Position numbers and translations under genes: made by a program. A stretch of 64,000 nt of DNA from Chryseobacterium oryzae (GTDB lineage: Bacteria > Bacteroidota > Bacteroidia > Flavobacteriales > Weeksellaceae): the NCBI RefSeq assembly GCF_022811665.1, contig NZ_CP094529.1, forward strand, positions 1,302,001-1,366,000. Direction: 5' to 3'. This document shows, piece after piece, positions 25,678 through 33,931 of the stretch (the stretch's first letter is position 1; each line of letters starts with the position of its first letter). Below the pieces are notes generated by a model. It worked only from the letters and a program-made list of their open reading frames with translations, was not told the origin of the DNA and made no database searches.

Positions 25678-27093
25678 ATGAAAAATTTATCTATAATCAT
25701 AAAAGGAACTGCTTTTTCTGTTTTAACATTGGCTGTATTGTCATCGTGTATGGTAAGGAAAGAATACGAAAGGCCACAAAATGCGGTTGACGAAAAACTT
25801 TACCGAACCGATATGCTTCCAAAAGATAGTATGAGCATCGGGAACGTTTCCTGGAAGGAAATTTTTACGGATCCTGTTCTTCAAAAGCATATAGACAGAG
25901 CTTTAGAAAATAATCTCGATGTAAGAATTGCTGTACAGAATATTATTTCTGCAGAAGCTTATCTTAAACAGGCAAAAGCTGCATACGAACCCACTGTATC
26001 TGTTGGACCGAACTATACTTTTCAGACCCAGTCTATCAACACACAGTTTGGGCAAATTATTGGTGAAAGAAGATATGTAAACCAATTCGATATCACTGCT
26101 AGTATCGGTTGGGAAGCAGATATTTGGGGTAAACTGAAATCTCAGCAAAAGGCTCAGCTTGCAACTTATCTCGGGACTTTAGCTGCTCATAAAGCTGTAA
26201 AAAGTGATTTGGTTGCTTCGATTGCTTCGGCATATTTTCAGCTGTTAACGTTTGATGATCAAAAAAAAATCATTCAGAAAACCATAAAATTACGTGAAGA
26301 TAATTTAGAGACTACAAAAGCTTTAAAAGATGCTGGTGTTCTTACAGAAGTTGCCGTTCAGCAAAGTCAGGCTTTGGTTTATAACGCTAAATCTTTGCTT
26401 ATTGATATTGATACCCAAATTTCTTTATTAGAAAATACTGTAAGCTTATTAATTGGAATTCCTTCTCAGAAAATAGAAAGAACGACTTTAGAATCTCAGA
26501 AAATACCAAATACTTTGGCGGTTGGTTTCCCGGTTAATTTACTTTCTAACCGTCCCGATGTGATGAGAGCAGAATTTAATCTGATGAATGCATTTGAGCT
26601 TACAAATGTTGCCAGAGCACAATTTTATCCTACTTTGAGATTAACAGGAAGTGGAGGTGTGCAGTCGGTAGATATCGATCATTTATTCAGCGTAAATTCA
26701 TTGTTTGCGAATGTTGTTACAGGTTTGGCACAACCGGTATTAAACAGAAGACAGATAAAAACCAATTATGAAGTGAGTTTAGCCAATAAAGAAACAGCTT
26801 ATCTTAATTTCAGAAAAACTATTTTGAATGCAGGAAAAGAAGTTTCGGATGCTATTAAAGTTTTTTCTGTACAGGATTCTTTTATTGATCTGAAGAAAAA
26901 AGAACTCCAATCGTATCAAAAATCTGTTGATTTCTCTCAGGAGCTTGTTAACTACGGTATGGCAAATTACCTTGAAGTTCTGAATGCGAGTGTAAATTCT
27001 TTAAATGCAGAACTCAATATTTCTAATGCTGAATACAATAAAATGAGAGCAGCAGTAAAATTGTATCAAGCTTTAGGAGGTGGCTGGAAGTAA
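25678..27093 (+). CDS. Outer-membrane efflux lipoprotein (OprM/TolC type)
   Basis: A 471-residue outer-membrane factor of the NodT/OprM family. The lipobox LSSC (Cys24) follows a standard signal peptide. The mature protein has two repeats of the TolC fold, each with long helices (about 90-240 and 300-465), including NNLDVRIAVQNIISAEAYLKQ and NRPDVMRAEFNL, both family hallmarks. It forms the trimeric exit duct of the pump. It starts 19 bases after the permease and is followed by a strong terminator, closing a four-gene operon (regulator, adaptor, pump, channel). Confidence 0.95.
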   Translation: MKNLSIIIKGTAFSVLTLAVLSSCMVRKEYERPQNAVDEKLYRTDMLPKDSMSIGNVSWKEIFTDPVLQKHIDRALENNLDVRIAVQNIISAEAYLKQAKAAYEPTVSVGPNYTFQTQSINTQFGQIIGERRYVNQFDITASIGWEADIWGKLKSQQKAQLATYLGTLAAHKAVKSDLVASIASAYFQLLTFDDQKKIIQKTIKLREDNLETTKALKDAGVLTEVAVQQSQALVYNAKSLLIDIDTQISLLENTVSLLIGIPSQKIERTTLESQKIPNTLAVGFPVNLLSNRPDVMRAEFNLMNAFELTNVARAQFYPTLRLTGSGGVQSVDIDHLFSVNSLFANVVTGLAQPVLNRRQIKTNYEVSLANKETAYLNFRKTILNAGKEVSDAIKVFSVQDSFIDLKKKELQSYQKSVDFSQELVNYGMANYLEVLNASVNSLNAELNISNAEYNKMRAAVKLYQALGGGWK

Positions 27094-27125
27094 AATAGTT
27101 AGTTATTGATATATTTAATCTTGTT

Positions 27126-27157
27126 AAAACGTGTATCGTTCGTTCGGTGCACGTTTT
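27126..27157 (+). terminator. Terminator of the RND efflux operon
   Basis: Arms 27126-27138 and 27145-27157 pair over 13 positions (AAAACGTG side perfect, two G-U pairs nearer the loop), and a T run follows. It starts 32 bases after the operon. Confidence 0.8.
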
Positions 27158-27170
27158 TCTTATACAAAAA

Positions 27171-27201
27171 TTGTCAAGTAACAGATAAATACTTACATTT
27201 G
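27171..27201 (+). promoter_or_regulatory. Promoter of the tRNA-Ala gene
   Basis: TTG at 27171-27173 and TACATTTG at 27194-27201 with a 20-base spacer fit the Bacteroidota -33/-7 consensus well. The tRNA begins 17 bases downstream and a terminator lies immediately upstream. Confidence 0.75.
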
Positions 27202-27217
27202 CAAAACTGAAAAAATT

Positions 27218-27291
27218 GGGGAATTAGCTCATCTGGCTAGAGCGTTAGACTGGCAGTCTAAAGGTGACGGGTTCGATCCCCGTATTCTCCA
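27218..27291 (+). tRNA. tRNA-Ala, anticodon GGC
   Basis: A complete 74-base cloverleaf. The acceptor stem is GGGGAAT with ATTCTCC plus discriminator A, including the G3-U70 wobble pair that is the main identity signal of tRNA-Ala. The anticodon loop is CTGGCAG with anticodon GGC, reading GCC and GCU. The T loop is TTCGATC with stem ACGGG/CCCGT. CCA is not encoded, since the bases after the discriminator are CAT. It is a lone tRNA gene with its own promoter. Confidence 0.97.
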
Positions 27292-27394
27292 CATAACTAT
27301 CTGATAATCAAATGTTTACATTTGGTTATTTTTTTTCTATTATTTAAAATCTAAAATCTAAATTCAATATTAAATTTAAGTTTTAATTATATAC

Positions 27395-27437
27395 AATAGA
27401 AAGGTCAGGCTTCATCATAAAGCCTGACCTTTCTATT
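27395..27437. terminator. Long perfect hairpin after porin-like gene 1
   Basis: An 18-base perfect inverted repeat (27395-27412 with 27420-27437; core AAAGGTCAGGCTT) with a seven-base loop. It begins 15 bases after the stop of the minus-strand barrel gene and can also stop readthrough from the tRNA. T tracts at the ends are short, so it may act as an mRNA 3'-end stabiliser as well. Confidence 0.8.
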
Positions 27438-27452
27438 GAAATTAAGATTTGT

Positions 27453-28181
27453 TTAGAATTTATAGTTTAATCCTAACTGAAATACTCTGTTAGTATTGAT
27501 GTTTTTCTGAGCATCGGTTACAGCATCAGAATTGTTGTAAATGTGCGTTAAGCTGTTTACATATCTTGCATTAATTCCTAAATTAGGAGTGAAATAATAT
27601 CCAAGACCTATTCCCAAACCTACATTAAATTTCTTGATATCATCTTTGTTGATGCTTTCTGAAGCAGATAAAGTTTGTGTAGTTGTTGTACCTGAAACGG
27701 TGGTTGATGTTGTAGTTTCACCTTTGTATTTTCCATCCAGAAAATAACTGAATTCTGGTCCAGCTTCAACATAAAAATTATGTGCCGGCTTCATCTGAAG
27801 CATTAAAGGTACAGAGATATAATTAAGAGTTGTTGTATAATCCTGTTTCGTTCTTACTGTAGTAGAACCATTACTTACTTCATTATCTGAAACAACACTT
27901 TTAGCACCCATTTGGTTGTATAAAACCTCTGGCTGTAATGCAAATTTTTCTGATAATGGTACATTCACAAATACACCTGCATTAAAACCTATTTTCTGAT
28001 TTTTGGCAGCCAATTTCTGCTCACTGAACTGTGAAGCGGTAGCCGCTCCTTTAATACCGAATCTTACCGGTTCTTTTACCTTCATTGGAGGAATAGGAGC
28101 TGGAGCTGGTTCTGGTTTTACTTCCTGTGCATATACCAACGATGTGGCAGCTACTGCCATTCCTAGAAATAACTTCTTCAT
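27453..28181 (-). CDS. Outer-membrane beta-barrel (porin-family) protein, paralogue 1
   Basis: A 242-residue exported protein. The signal peptide ends near VYAQE, followed by a proline-rich stretch (KPEPAPAPIPP) and then an eight-stranded barrel of the PorT/OmpX-like outer-membrane beta-barrel class. Visible strands include RFGIKGAATASQF, KIGFNAGVFVNVPL, FYVEAGPEFSYFLDGK, LGIGLGYYFTPNLGINARY and the C-terminal FQLGLNYKF, ending in phenylalanine. Its specific role is unknown. It is paralogous to the next gene: both share the FALQPEVLYNQ/FSIQPEVLYNQ strand and the NKD-lined loop. It differs in the proline-rich N-terminal insert. Confidence 0.88.
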   Translation of the reverse strand: MKKLFLGMAVAATSLVYAQEVKPEPAPAPIPPMKVKEPVRFGIKGAATASQFSEQKLAAKNQKIGFNAGVFVNVPLSEKFALQPEVLYNQMGAKSVVSDNEVSNGSTTVRTKQDYTTTLNYISVPLMLQMKPAHNFYVEAGPEFSYFLDGKYKGETTTSTTVSGTTTTQTLSASESINKDDIKKFNVGLGIGLGYYFTPNLGINARYVNSLTHIYNNSDAVTDAQKNINTNRVFQLGLNYKF

Positions 28182-28342
28182 AATTTTAAAATTAAATTTT
28201 ACTTTTGTTTTAATACCTGATACTTCATACAGGTACTTTTATTTTGCAAAGTGCTTGCCAATAGGGGCATAACACGAATTATTTTAGAATAAAATCCGCT
28301 TTTTTGTATGCTAAGCATGGGATTAAAAAAAGAAATAAAAGT

Positions 28343-28374
28343 AAAGGTCAGCTCCAGAAATAGAGCTGACCTTT
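28343..28374 (-). terminator. Hairpin after porin-like gene 2
   Basis: Arms AAAGGTCAGCTC (28343-28354) and GAGCTGACCTTT (28363-28374) form 12 perfect pairs, with A/T-rich flanks. The core resembles the hairpin after paralogue 1. Confidence 0.8.
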
Positions 28375-28411
28375 TATTGAAATCAAAATTGTTTGTTAGA
28401 TTTTCAGCTTC

Positions 28412-29101
28412 TTAGAATTTATATGCTAAACCAACTTGGAAGTTGTTGTTTCTAATAGCATCCGAACCGTTAGGTCTGTTTTTTGCCACATCTGTTACAC
28501 CAGCAGTATATCTTGCAGTAATCCCAAGATTATCTGTGAAATAATAACCTGCACCAAGACCAATTCCGAAGTTGAAAGTACTTAAATTATCTTTGTTGAT
28601 GTTTTCGGTATAACTTGCTGTACTTGTAGATACGTTCGTTCCGTTAGTAACAGTAGTTGTTCTGTCACCTTTGTTTTTTGCAGAAATCATGAATCCAAAT
28701 TCCGGACCAGCTTCTACATAAAAATTAGGGACAAAATTATACTGGAACATTACTGGTACAGAGATATAATCAAATTTAGTTGAATAAGACTCAACGTTTT
28801 TTGTTGTGATTCCTGCTAATGTATATTCATTTTTGCTATCCACTTTAGCACCTAACTGGTTATATAAAACTTCCGGTTGAATGCTGAAAGACTCAGCTAC
28901 AGGAATTGTTGCAAATACCCCTGCATTAAATCCTATTTTAGATTTTTGATCTTCCAAACCAGCATCTTTAGATAAAGAAGAAACGTTCATACCAGCTTTT
29001 ACACCAAATCTAACATCCGAAGATGACGATTTTGGAGTAGTTGTCTGAGCAAATGCCAAAGAAGTTGACAAAACTGCGATTCCTAAAATTAACTTTTTCA
29101 T
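28412..29101 (-). CDS. Outer-membrane beta-barrel (porin-family) protein, paralogue 2
   Basis: A 229-residue exported protein with signal peptide MKKLILGIAVLSTSLAFAQ, then a barrel with strands DVRFGVKAGMNVSSL, KIGFNAGVFATIPV, FYVEAGPEFGFMISAK, GIGLGAGYYFTDNLGITARY and terminal FQVGLAYKF. It is clearly homologous along its whole length to the gene 230 bases downstream, so a tandem duplication is inferred. It has its own upstream region and its own hairpin, so the two are probably separate transcripts. No specific substrate is suggested. Confidence 0.88.
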   Translation of the reverse strand: MKKLILGIAVLSTSLAFAQTTTPKSSSSDVRFGVKAGMNVSSLSKDAGLEDQKSKIGFNAGVFATIPVAESFSIQPEVLYNQLGAKVDSKNEYTLAGITTKNVESYSTKFDYISVPVMFQYNFVPNFYVEAGPEFGFMISAKNKGDRTTTVTNGTNVSTSTASYTENINKDNLSTFNFGIGLGAGYYFTDNLGITARYTAGVTDVAKNRPNGSDAIRNNNFQVGLAYKF

Positions 29102-29220
29102 AACTTAAATTTTTAATATTTTACTAATTCTAATTTTAAATTTTACTACCCAACTTTTATTATTGGACGGGTGGTATCTTTCAAATTGTTTGCCAAAACG
29201 AAAAATTGTTGGTTAAAATG

Positions 29221-29255
29221 AAAAATCATCAACTCTCAACGAATTGATGATTTTT
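29221..29255 (-). terminator. Terminator after aroB
   Basis: Arms AAAAATCATCAA and TTGATGATTTTT form 12 perfect pairs with an 11-base loop, and a T run follows on the minus strand. It lies about 75 bases after the aroB stop. Confidence 0.75.
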
Positions 29256-29328
29256 TATTTATCTGAAAATCAAACTATTAATTTATTATGTATTAAATAT
29301 TAATTTTAACAATTTTTATTTTTTTGAA

Positions 29329-30375
29329 TTAATATTCACTCAATTTTCGGTAAAAATTAAGGGCTTTTGTAATATTTTCAGTACTGCATTGATAGTCGAA
29401 TGTACAAGATCCAATACCAGTAATTAAAGAAAAGTTTATTTTTTCATCTACATTTTTTTTATCGTTCAGCAGCAAATCGAAAATTTTAGAATCTTCATAA
29501 GAACTAATATCTAAGAAGGAAAAATATCTCTGAATGTGATGAATTACTAATTCTGATGTTTTTTCATCAATAAGATTTTCCAGATAAGCAAGATGCGTTT
29601 CGCAAATCATTCCCAATGCTACTGCTTCACCATGTAGAATTGGCTTTCCGTCTTCAAGGCAAAGACTTTCTATTGCATGACCAATGGTATGTCCGAAGTT
29701 GAGCGTCTTTCTAATATTTTTTTCAAAACAATCGGCATTCACAATTTCCTGCTTTATATTCATAGAATTAGGAATAAATTTTTCAATTCCCAAAGCATCC
29801 AAACTTTGAATTTGAATTAATTCTTCCCAATGCAATTTATCGGCAATTAAGCCATGCTTCAACATTTCGGCAAAACCACTTTTTAATTCTTTGGCAGGAA
29901 GGGTTTCTAAAAATTTTGGATAGAAATAAATTTGCTCCGGAAAAGCAAAAGTTCCTACCATATTTTTATAATTCATTAGATCAATTCCTGTTTTACCGCC
30001 GATAGACGCATCGCACATCGACAAAAGAGTAGTGGGAATATTAATAAACTGAATTCCTCTTTTATAGGTAGACGCTACAAAACCTCCCATATCCGTAATA
30101 ACTCCTCCTCCCAGATTAATGAGCAAAGCTTTTCTGTCTGCATGCATTTCGGTAAGAATTTCCCAAAGCTGGTTGGCTGTCTGGATATTTTTCATTTCTT
30201 CTCCCGGCTCAATTTCCAAGATTTCGAAACTGATTTCTGTTTCCAGATTTGCCAAAAATAGTGGAAGGCAGTATTCATGGGTGTTTTCGTCAACCAAAAT
30301 AAAAATTTTACTGAATTTTTTTTCAGAGATAAACTGATTAAGCTGAGAAAAACTATGGTCTAATATGGTAATCAT
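29329..30375 (-). CDS. aroB: 3-dehydroquinate synthase
   Basis: A 348-residue enzyme that converts DAHP to 3-dehydroquinate, the second step of the shikimate pathway, using NAD and a divalent metal. The N-terminal Rossmann domain holds NLGGGVITDMGGFVASTYKRGI and PTTLLSMCDASIGGKTGID. The C-terminal helical domain carries the metal ligands: Glu in ELKSGFAEMLKHGLI and the histidines of RKTLNFGHTIGHAIE and LHGEAVALGM. Length is near the family norm. No other shikimate genes are in the window. A TAnnTTTG element lies upstream, divergent from that of the pseudouridine synthase gene. Confidence 0.96.
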   Translation of the reverse strand: MITILDHSFSQLNQFISEKKFSKIFILVDENTHEYCLPLFLANLETEISFEILEIEPGEEMKNIQTANQLWEILTEMHADRKALLINLGGGVITDMGGFVASTYKRGIQFINIPTTLLSMCDASIGGKTGIDLMNYKNMVGTFAFPEQIYFYPKFLETLPAKELKSGFAEMLKHGLIADKLHWEELIQIQSLDALGIEKFIPNSMNIKQEIVNADCFEKNIRKTLNFGHTIGHAIESLCLEDGKPILHGEAVALGMICETHLAYLENLIDEKTSELVIHHIQRYFSFLDISSYEDSKIFDLLLNDKKNVDEKINFSLITGIGSCTFDYQCSTENITKALNFYRKLSEY

Positions 30376-30412
30376 TATGATGATTATTTAGGTTTGTATT
30401 ATAAAAGCAGTA

Positions 30413-30420
30413 CAAAGTTA
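30413..30420 (-). promoter_or_regulatory. Probable -7 element (TAACTTTG) for aroB
   Basis: A match to TAnnTTTG on the minus strand, 38 bases upstream of the aroB ATG. No clear -33 TTG is seen. It is divergent from the element at 30454. Confidence 0.5.
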
Positions 30421-30453
30421 TGATTCTAATTTTTAACTCGTTATTAAATATAG

Positions 30454-30461
30454 TATCTTTG
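30454..30461 (+). promoter_or_regulatory. Probable -7 element (TATCTTTG) for the pseudouridine synthase gene
   Basis: A match to TAnnTTTG followed by C, 14 bases upstream of the ATG, which implies a short leader. It shares a 33-base core with the divergent aroB element. Confidence 0.5.
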
Positions 30462-30475
30462 CAGAAATATTTAGC

Positions 30476-31606
30476 ATGAGCAGAGACAACAATTCAGGAA
30501 AACCCAAAAGACCAAGAAGTTCAACAAGAAATAATTCTGATGGTTCTCGCGCTTCCAAATCCGGAAATTCCGGTTCAAAACCTTTCAAAAAACCTTTCCC
30601 GAAAGCAGGAGAACGTAATTCTGATTCCAGAAGAAGTAATACAAGCTATGAGGCGAGAATGGAAAAAAAATATTCGAAAATCGAAAAAGAGCCATATATT
30701 ACCAATGCGGGAGAAGAAAAGAAATCTTTCAGCCCTAAAAGAGGTGGTGGCAAAAATTTCGATACAAGAAATAAATATGAAAGAGGTAGTCTGAAATATG
30801 GCAGAAGACCCAATGCAGCAGAAGAAAAAGATGGTGATAAAGCCAGATCATTTGTTCAGCAAAGAAGATTCAAAAAAGTTGAGAAAGATGTTCATAAAGA
30901 TTCAATCCGTCTTAATAAGTATATTGCCAATTCAGGAATATGCAGCAGGAGAGAGGCAGATGAACTTATTACTCAGGGATTGGTAGAAGTTAACGGAAAA
31001 GTGATAACAGAAATGGGTTATCAGGTTCAGAAAACTGATAAAGTGGTTTTCGATGGACAAAGCATTACGCCCGAAAAACCTGTTTATGTACTTCTTAACA
31101 AGCCTAAGGGTTATATTTCTACAACGAAAGATGACAAAGCAAGAAAAACGGTGATGGATCTTGTTGCCAATGCTTCACCTTACCGTCTTTTTCCCGTGGG
31201 AAGGCTAGATCGTTCTACAACTGGAGTTATCCTTTTAACGAATGACGGGCACATGACGAAAAAACTTACCCATCCGTCTTTTGATGCCAAGAAAATTTAC
31301 CATGTAACTTTGGATAAAAAATTAACTCATGAAGATATGAAGTTAATTGCAGAAGGAATTCGTTTGGATGAGGGAGTTGCAGTGGTAGACCAGATTTCTT
31401 TCATTGAAGGAAAACCAAAAACTGAAATAGGTATTGAAATTCATATTGGCTGGAACCGTGTTATCCGAAGAATATTCCAAAGATTAGGCTATGAAGTTGA
31501 AGCATTAGACCGCGTAATGTTTGCTGGTCTTACTAAGAAAAATATTAAAAGAGGACATTGGAGAATTCTCACCGAACTTGAAGTAAATAATCTGAAAATG
31601 CTTTAA
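30476..31606 (+). CDS. 23S rRNA pseudouridine synthase, RsuA/RluB family, with long basic N-terminus
   Basis: A 376-residue enzyme that isomerises uridine to pseudouridine in rRNA, probably the RluB site in 23S rRNA. Residues 1-140 are a disordered, Arg/Lys/Ser/Asn-rich extension. An S4 RNA-binding domain follows (about 144-190, RLNKYIANSGICSRREADELI), then the catalytic domain with D245 in VGRLDRSTTGVILLTNDG and NKPKGYIST upstream. The C-terminal RRIFQRLGYEVEALDR is typical. The extension probably aids RNA or ribosome binding. The choice between RluB, RluE, RluF and RsuA subtypes is not certain. Confidence 0.92.
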   Translation: MSRDNNSGKPKRPRSSTRNNSDGSRASKSGNSGSKPFKKPFPKAGERNSDSRRSNTSYEARMEKKYSKIEKEPYITNAGEEKKSFSPKRGGGKNFDTRNKYERGSLKYGRRPNAAEEKDGDKARSFVQQRRFKKVEKDVHKDSIRLNKYIANSGICSRREADELITQGLVEVNGKVITEMGYQVQKTDKVVFDGQSITPEKPVYVLLNKPKGYISTTKDDKARKTVMDLVANASPYRLFPVGRLDRSTTGVILLTNDGHMTKKLTHPSFDAKKIYHVTLDKKLTHEDMKLIAEGIRLDEGVAVVDQISFIEGKPKTEIGIEIHIGWNRVIRRIFQRLGYEVEALDRVMFAGLTKKNIKRGHWRILTELEVNNLKML

Positions 31607-31627
31607 TATTTTTAGATTTTAACAATT

Positions 31628-31664
31628 AAAAAAGCAGTTTTACCATTCGTAAAACTGCTTTTTT
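31628..31664. terminator. Bidirectional terminator between pseudouridine synthase gene and pncA
   Basis: A 16-base perfect stem (31628-31643 with 31649-31664; core AAAGCAGTTTTAC), a five-base loop, and T runs on both strands. It separates convergent genes. Confidence 0.88.
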
Positions 31665-31690
31665 TGTTTTTTATAAATCTCAATTTTATT

Positions 31691-32296
31691 TTAGCCCAAA
31701 ATGGTTACACCTTTCTGAACCATTTCATAAATGGCGTCTTTACCATTATCAGGTTTTACGTTAACAGCTTTTGTTCCGTTAAAATGCACACAAGTAATAT
31801 ATCCGTTGGAAACAGCATCCAAAGCGGTAAATTTTACGCAATAATCTAAAGCTAGACCAACAATTTCCACCAGTTGAATTTCGTGGTATTTTAAGAAATC
31901 ATCCAATCCTGTTTTCATAAAATGGTTATTGTCCTGAAAACCACTATAGCTGTCAATCTCCGTATTTTTACCTTTTTGAATGATGTGGGTAACTTTATCA
32001 CGATTTAGATCCTTGTGGAATTCTGCACCAAAAGTACCTTCTACACAATGATCTGGCCACATAAACTGAGGAACACCATTCAGAATGATGCTTTCACCTA
32101 CTTTACGGTTATTATTGCTTGCAAAACTTTTATGATTTGCCGGATGCCAGTCTTGAGTAAGAACAATCTGGTCGTACTGGTTTTCCTGCATCAAAAGATT
32201 AATATATGGAATAATAGAATTGGCTTCAGGAACGGCTAATGCACCACCTTCACAGAAGTCATTCTGTACATCGACGATAATAAGGGCTTTTTTCAT
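31691..32296 (-). CDS. pncA: Nicotinamidase/pyrazinamidase
   Basis: A 201-residue isochorismatase-fold amidase that deaminates nicotinamide to nicotinate for NAD salvage. The catalytic triad is visible: D9 in LIIVDVQNDF, a lysine at about K108 in IIQKGKN, and C153 in GLALDYCVKFTALDA. Metal-ligand candidates are in TQDWHP (D49, H51). It is shorter than the E. coli enzyme only by small loops. It stands alone on the minus strand, convergent with the pseudouridine synthase gene across a strong bidirectional terminator. Confidence 0.95.
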   Translation of the reverse strand: MKKALIIVDVQNDFCEGGALAVPEANSIIPYINLLMQENQYDQIVLTQDWHPANHKSFASNNNRKVGESIILNGVPQFMWPDHCVEGTFGAEFHKDLNRDKVTHIIQKGKNTEIDSYSGFQDNNHFMKTGLDDFLKYHEIQLVEIVGLALDYCVKFTALDAVSNGYITCVHFNGTKAVNVKPDNGKDAIYEMVQKGVTILG

Positions 32297-32448
32297 AGAG
32301 AAAAGATAGAATTATTAATTAAATTTACCAAAATTAACCTTCAAAAACTTGTCCATAAAATTAAATTCGGACAAATCGGCATTTATGAAAGATTTTATAA
32401 TTATTAGAAAACTTTATGACTGTTGATGAGTAATTAATTAAATAATTT

Positions 32449-32910
32449 ATGCCATATAAAAGTTTGCATAACGAAGAAGATTTCGAAGAAATAAAGCGTC
32501 GAATTCTGCAACTGTCTACTAAATCTCAAAATAAATGGGGAAAGATGAATGTTGCTCAGATGATGCTTCATTGTGATAAAATTTTACAGATTGCATTGGG
32601 CAGCTTAAAAATTCCGTCTGTATTTTGGCTTTTTCGTATTGTTGGAGTTGTAACAAAATACGAAATTTCTGCTTTCAATAATGGAATTCCGCGAAATATG
32701 CCTACATTTAAAAAAGTTATCGTTAATTTTGACTGTGACTTTGAGCAGGCAAGAAATAATCTGCTCGTAAGACTGGATGAATACAAAAATGCATACCTAA
32801 ATCATCAGTTACCGCTAAAACATGAACTTTTCGGTAGAATGCGGGAAAAAGACTGGGGATTTTTAGAGTATAAACATCTGGATCATCATCTAAAACAATT
32901 TAAAGTATGA
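32449..32910 (+). CDS. DUF1569 (DinB-like fold) protein
   Basis: A 153-residue protein with the four-helix DinB-like pattern. It has an early WGKMNVAQMMLHCDKIL and the family-typical ending GRMREKDWGFLEYKHLDHHLKQF, whose three histidines with the first one could bind a metal. The function of DUF1569 is unknown; related folds include thiol-dependent transferases of the bacillithiol/mycothiol world. Its stop overlaps the start of the YtxJ gene by four bases, so the two are translationally coupled, and a thiol-linked role is a reasonable inference. Confidence 0.82.
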   Translation: MPYKSLHNEEDFEEIKRRILQLSTKSQNKWGKMNVAQMMLHCDKILQIALGSLKIPSVFWLFRIVGVVTKYEISAFNNGIPRNMPTFKKVIVNFDCDFEQARNNLLVRLDEYKNAYLNHQLPLKHELFGRMREKDWGFLEYKHLDHHLKQFKV

Positions 32911-33293
32911 GTTTTTTTGATAAAATATTTGGTGGAAAAAATGACGAACTGGAAGAAAAACACCAATGGAATTCTATAGAATCTGAAGAAGATTTAATGA
33001 AAGCTATTGATAATTCTTATCGTCATAAAATAGGAATTTTTAAACATTCTACAAGTTGTTTTATTAGCAAAACGGTACTCCGTAATTTTGAAAAAAAAAT
33101 AAAACAGTCTGAAAATAAAGAGGTTGTAGAATATCTGTATTATCTTGATTTATTGGCATTTCGACCTATATCTAATAAAATAGCAGAAGATTTTGGTGTT
33201 CGTCACGAAAGTCCACAATTTTTGGTCATTGAAAATGGAGTAGTGGTAAACCATGCTTCGCACAACAATATATCGCTAAGCCAAATTCTGTAA
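32907..33293 (+). CDS. ytxJ: Bacillithiol system redox-active protein YtxJ
   Basis: A 128-residue thioredoxin-fold protein. The signature IFKHSTSCFISKTVL has a single active-site cysteine, C51, as in the YtxJ family (KHSTxCxIS type). The cis-proline region HESPQFLVIENG follows. YtxJ proteins are thought to act as monothiol bacilliredoxins removing bacillithiol from proteins. This suggests the organism makes bacillithiol, though biosynthesis genes (bshABC) are not in this window. It overlaps the gene before it by four bases and the Crp gene after it by one base. Confidence 0.88.
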   Translation: MSFFDKIFGGKNDELEEKHQWNSIESEEDLMKAIDNSYRHKIGIFKHSTSCFISKTVLRNFEKKIKQSENKEVVEYLYYLDLLAFRPISNKIAEDFGVRHESPQFLVIENGVVVNHASHNNISLSQIL

Positions 33294-33883
33294 TGAAAAA
33301 TATTCAAAATTATTTATCCAACGTCTTTGAAGTTCCTGCTGAAAAACTCAATATGTGTTCTTTGCAATATTCTTCAAAGAAAATATTAAAACACGAGTTT
33401 CTTTTACAGGCAGGAGAAGTCTGCAAGTACACTTTTTTTGTTGAAAAAGGTTTGCTAAGAATGTATTCTATCGATAAAAACGGAAAAGAACACATTATAC
33501 AATTTGCACCAGAAAATTGGCTTATTGGCGACAGAACCAGTCTTTATTTCAGCGATAAATCTAATTATTATATTGAAGCTGTAGAAGATTCTGAGGTTTT
33601 GTTTTTAGAACACGATTTTTTCAAAAGACTGTTGGAAGAGTTTCCTAACAGTATAGAAAGAAATGATTTGCTTCTGCAAAAACATGTTAAAAGCCTTCAG
33701 GACAGGATAAATTCTCTGTTAGGAGAAACTGCAGAAGAAAGATATCTTAAATTTATAAAAATGTATCCAGATCTCATGTTGCGTGTTCCTCAGTGGATGA
33801 TCGCTTCTTACTTGGGTATAACACCAGAAAGTCTTAGCAGAGTGAGAAAAGAACTCGCAAAGAAAAACTTTATTGCAGATTAA
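33293..33883 (+). CDS. Crp/Fnr-family transcriptional regulator (in ytxJ operon)
   Basis: A 196-residue regulator. The cyclic-nucleotide-binding-type beta roll (about 20-115) includes LLQAGEVCKYTFFVEKGLLRMYSI, but the cAMP-contact Arg/Glu pattern is not conserved, so the ligand is probably different or absent. The C-terminal winged helix has MIASYLGITPESLSRVRKEL as recognition unit. The start ATG overlaps the ytxJ stop (TAATG). Being the last gene of a DUF1569-ytxJ-crp unit suggests a link to thiol or oxidative stress control, which is inference. Confidence 0.9.
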   Translation: MKNIQNYLSNVFEVPAEKLNMCSLQYSSKKILKHEFLLQAGEVCKYTFFVEKGLLRMYSIDKNGKEHIIQFAPENWLIGDRTSLYFSDKSNYYIEAVEDSEVLFLEHDFFKRLLEEFPNSIERNDLLLQKHVKSLQDRINSLLGETAEERYLKFIKMYPDLMLRVPQWMIASYLGITPESLSRVRKELAKKNFIAD

Positions 33884-33885
33884 AT

Positions 33886-33931
33886 ATTATCACTACACAA
33901 AATTTTATTCAAGATTAAGTGTAGTGATAAT
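33886..33931. terminator. Inverted repeat overlapping the 3' end of a convergent gene
   Basis: Perfect 13-base arms, ATTATCACTACAC (33886-33898) and its complement (33919-33931), with a 20-base loop. The right arm lies inside the last codons of the minus-strand gene ending at 33905. It probably serves as a shared terminator for the Crp gene and that gene. Confidence 0.6.

Noticed and set aside
27218..27291. tRNA-Ala as an attachment site for an integrated element
   Set aside because: The flanks are ordinary housekeeping genes, no integrase is nearby, and no repeat of the tRNA 3' end was noticed within the window.
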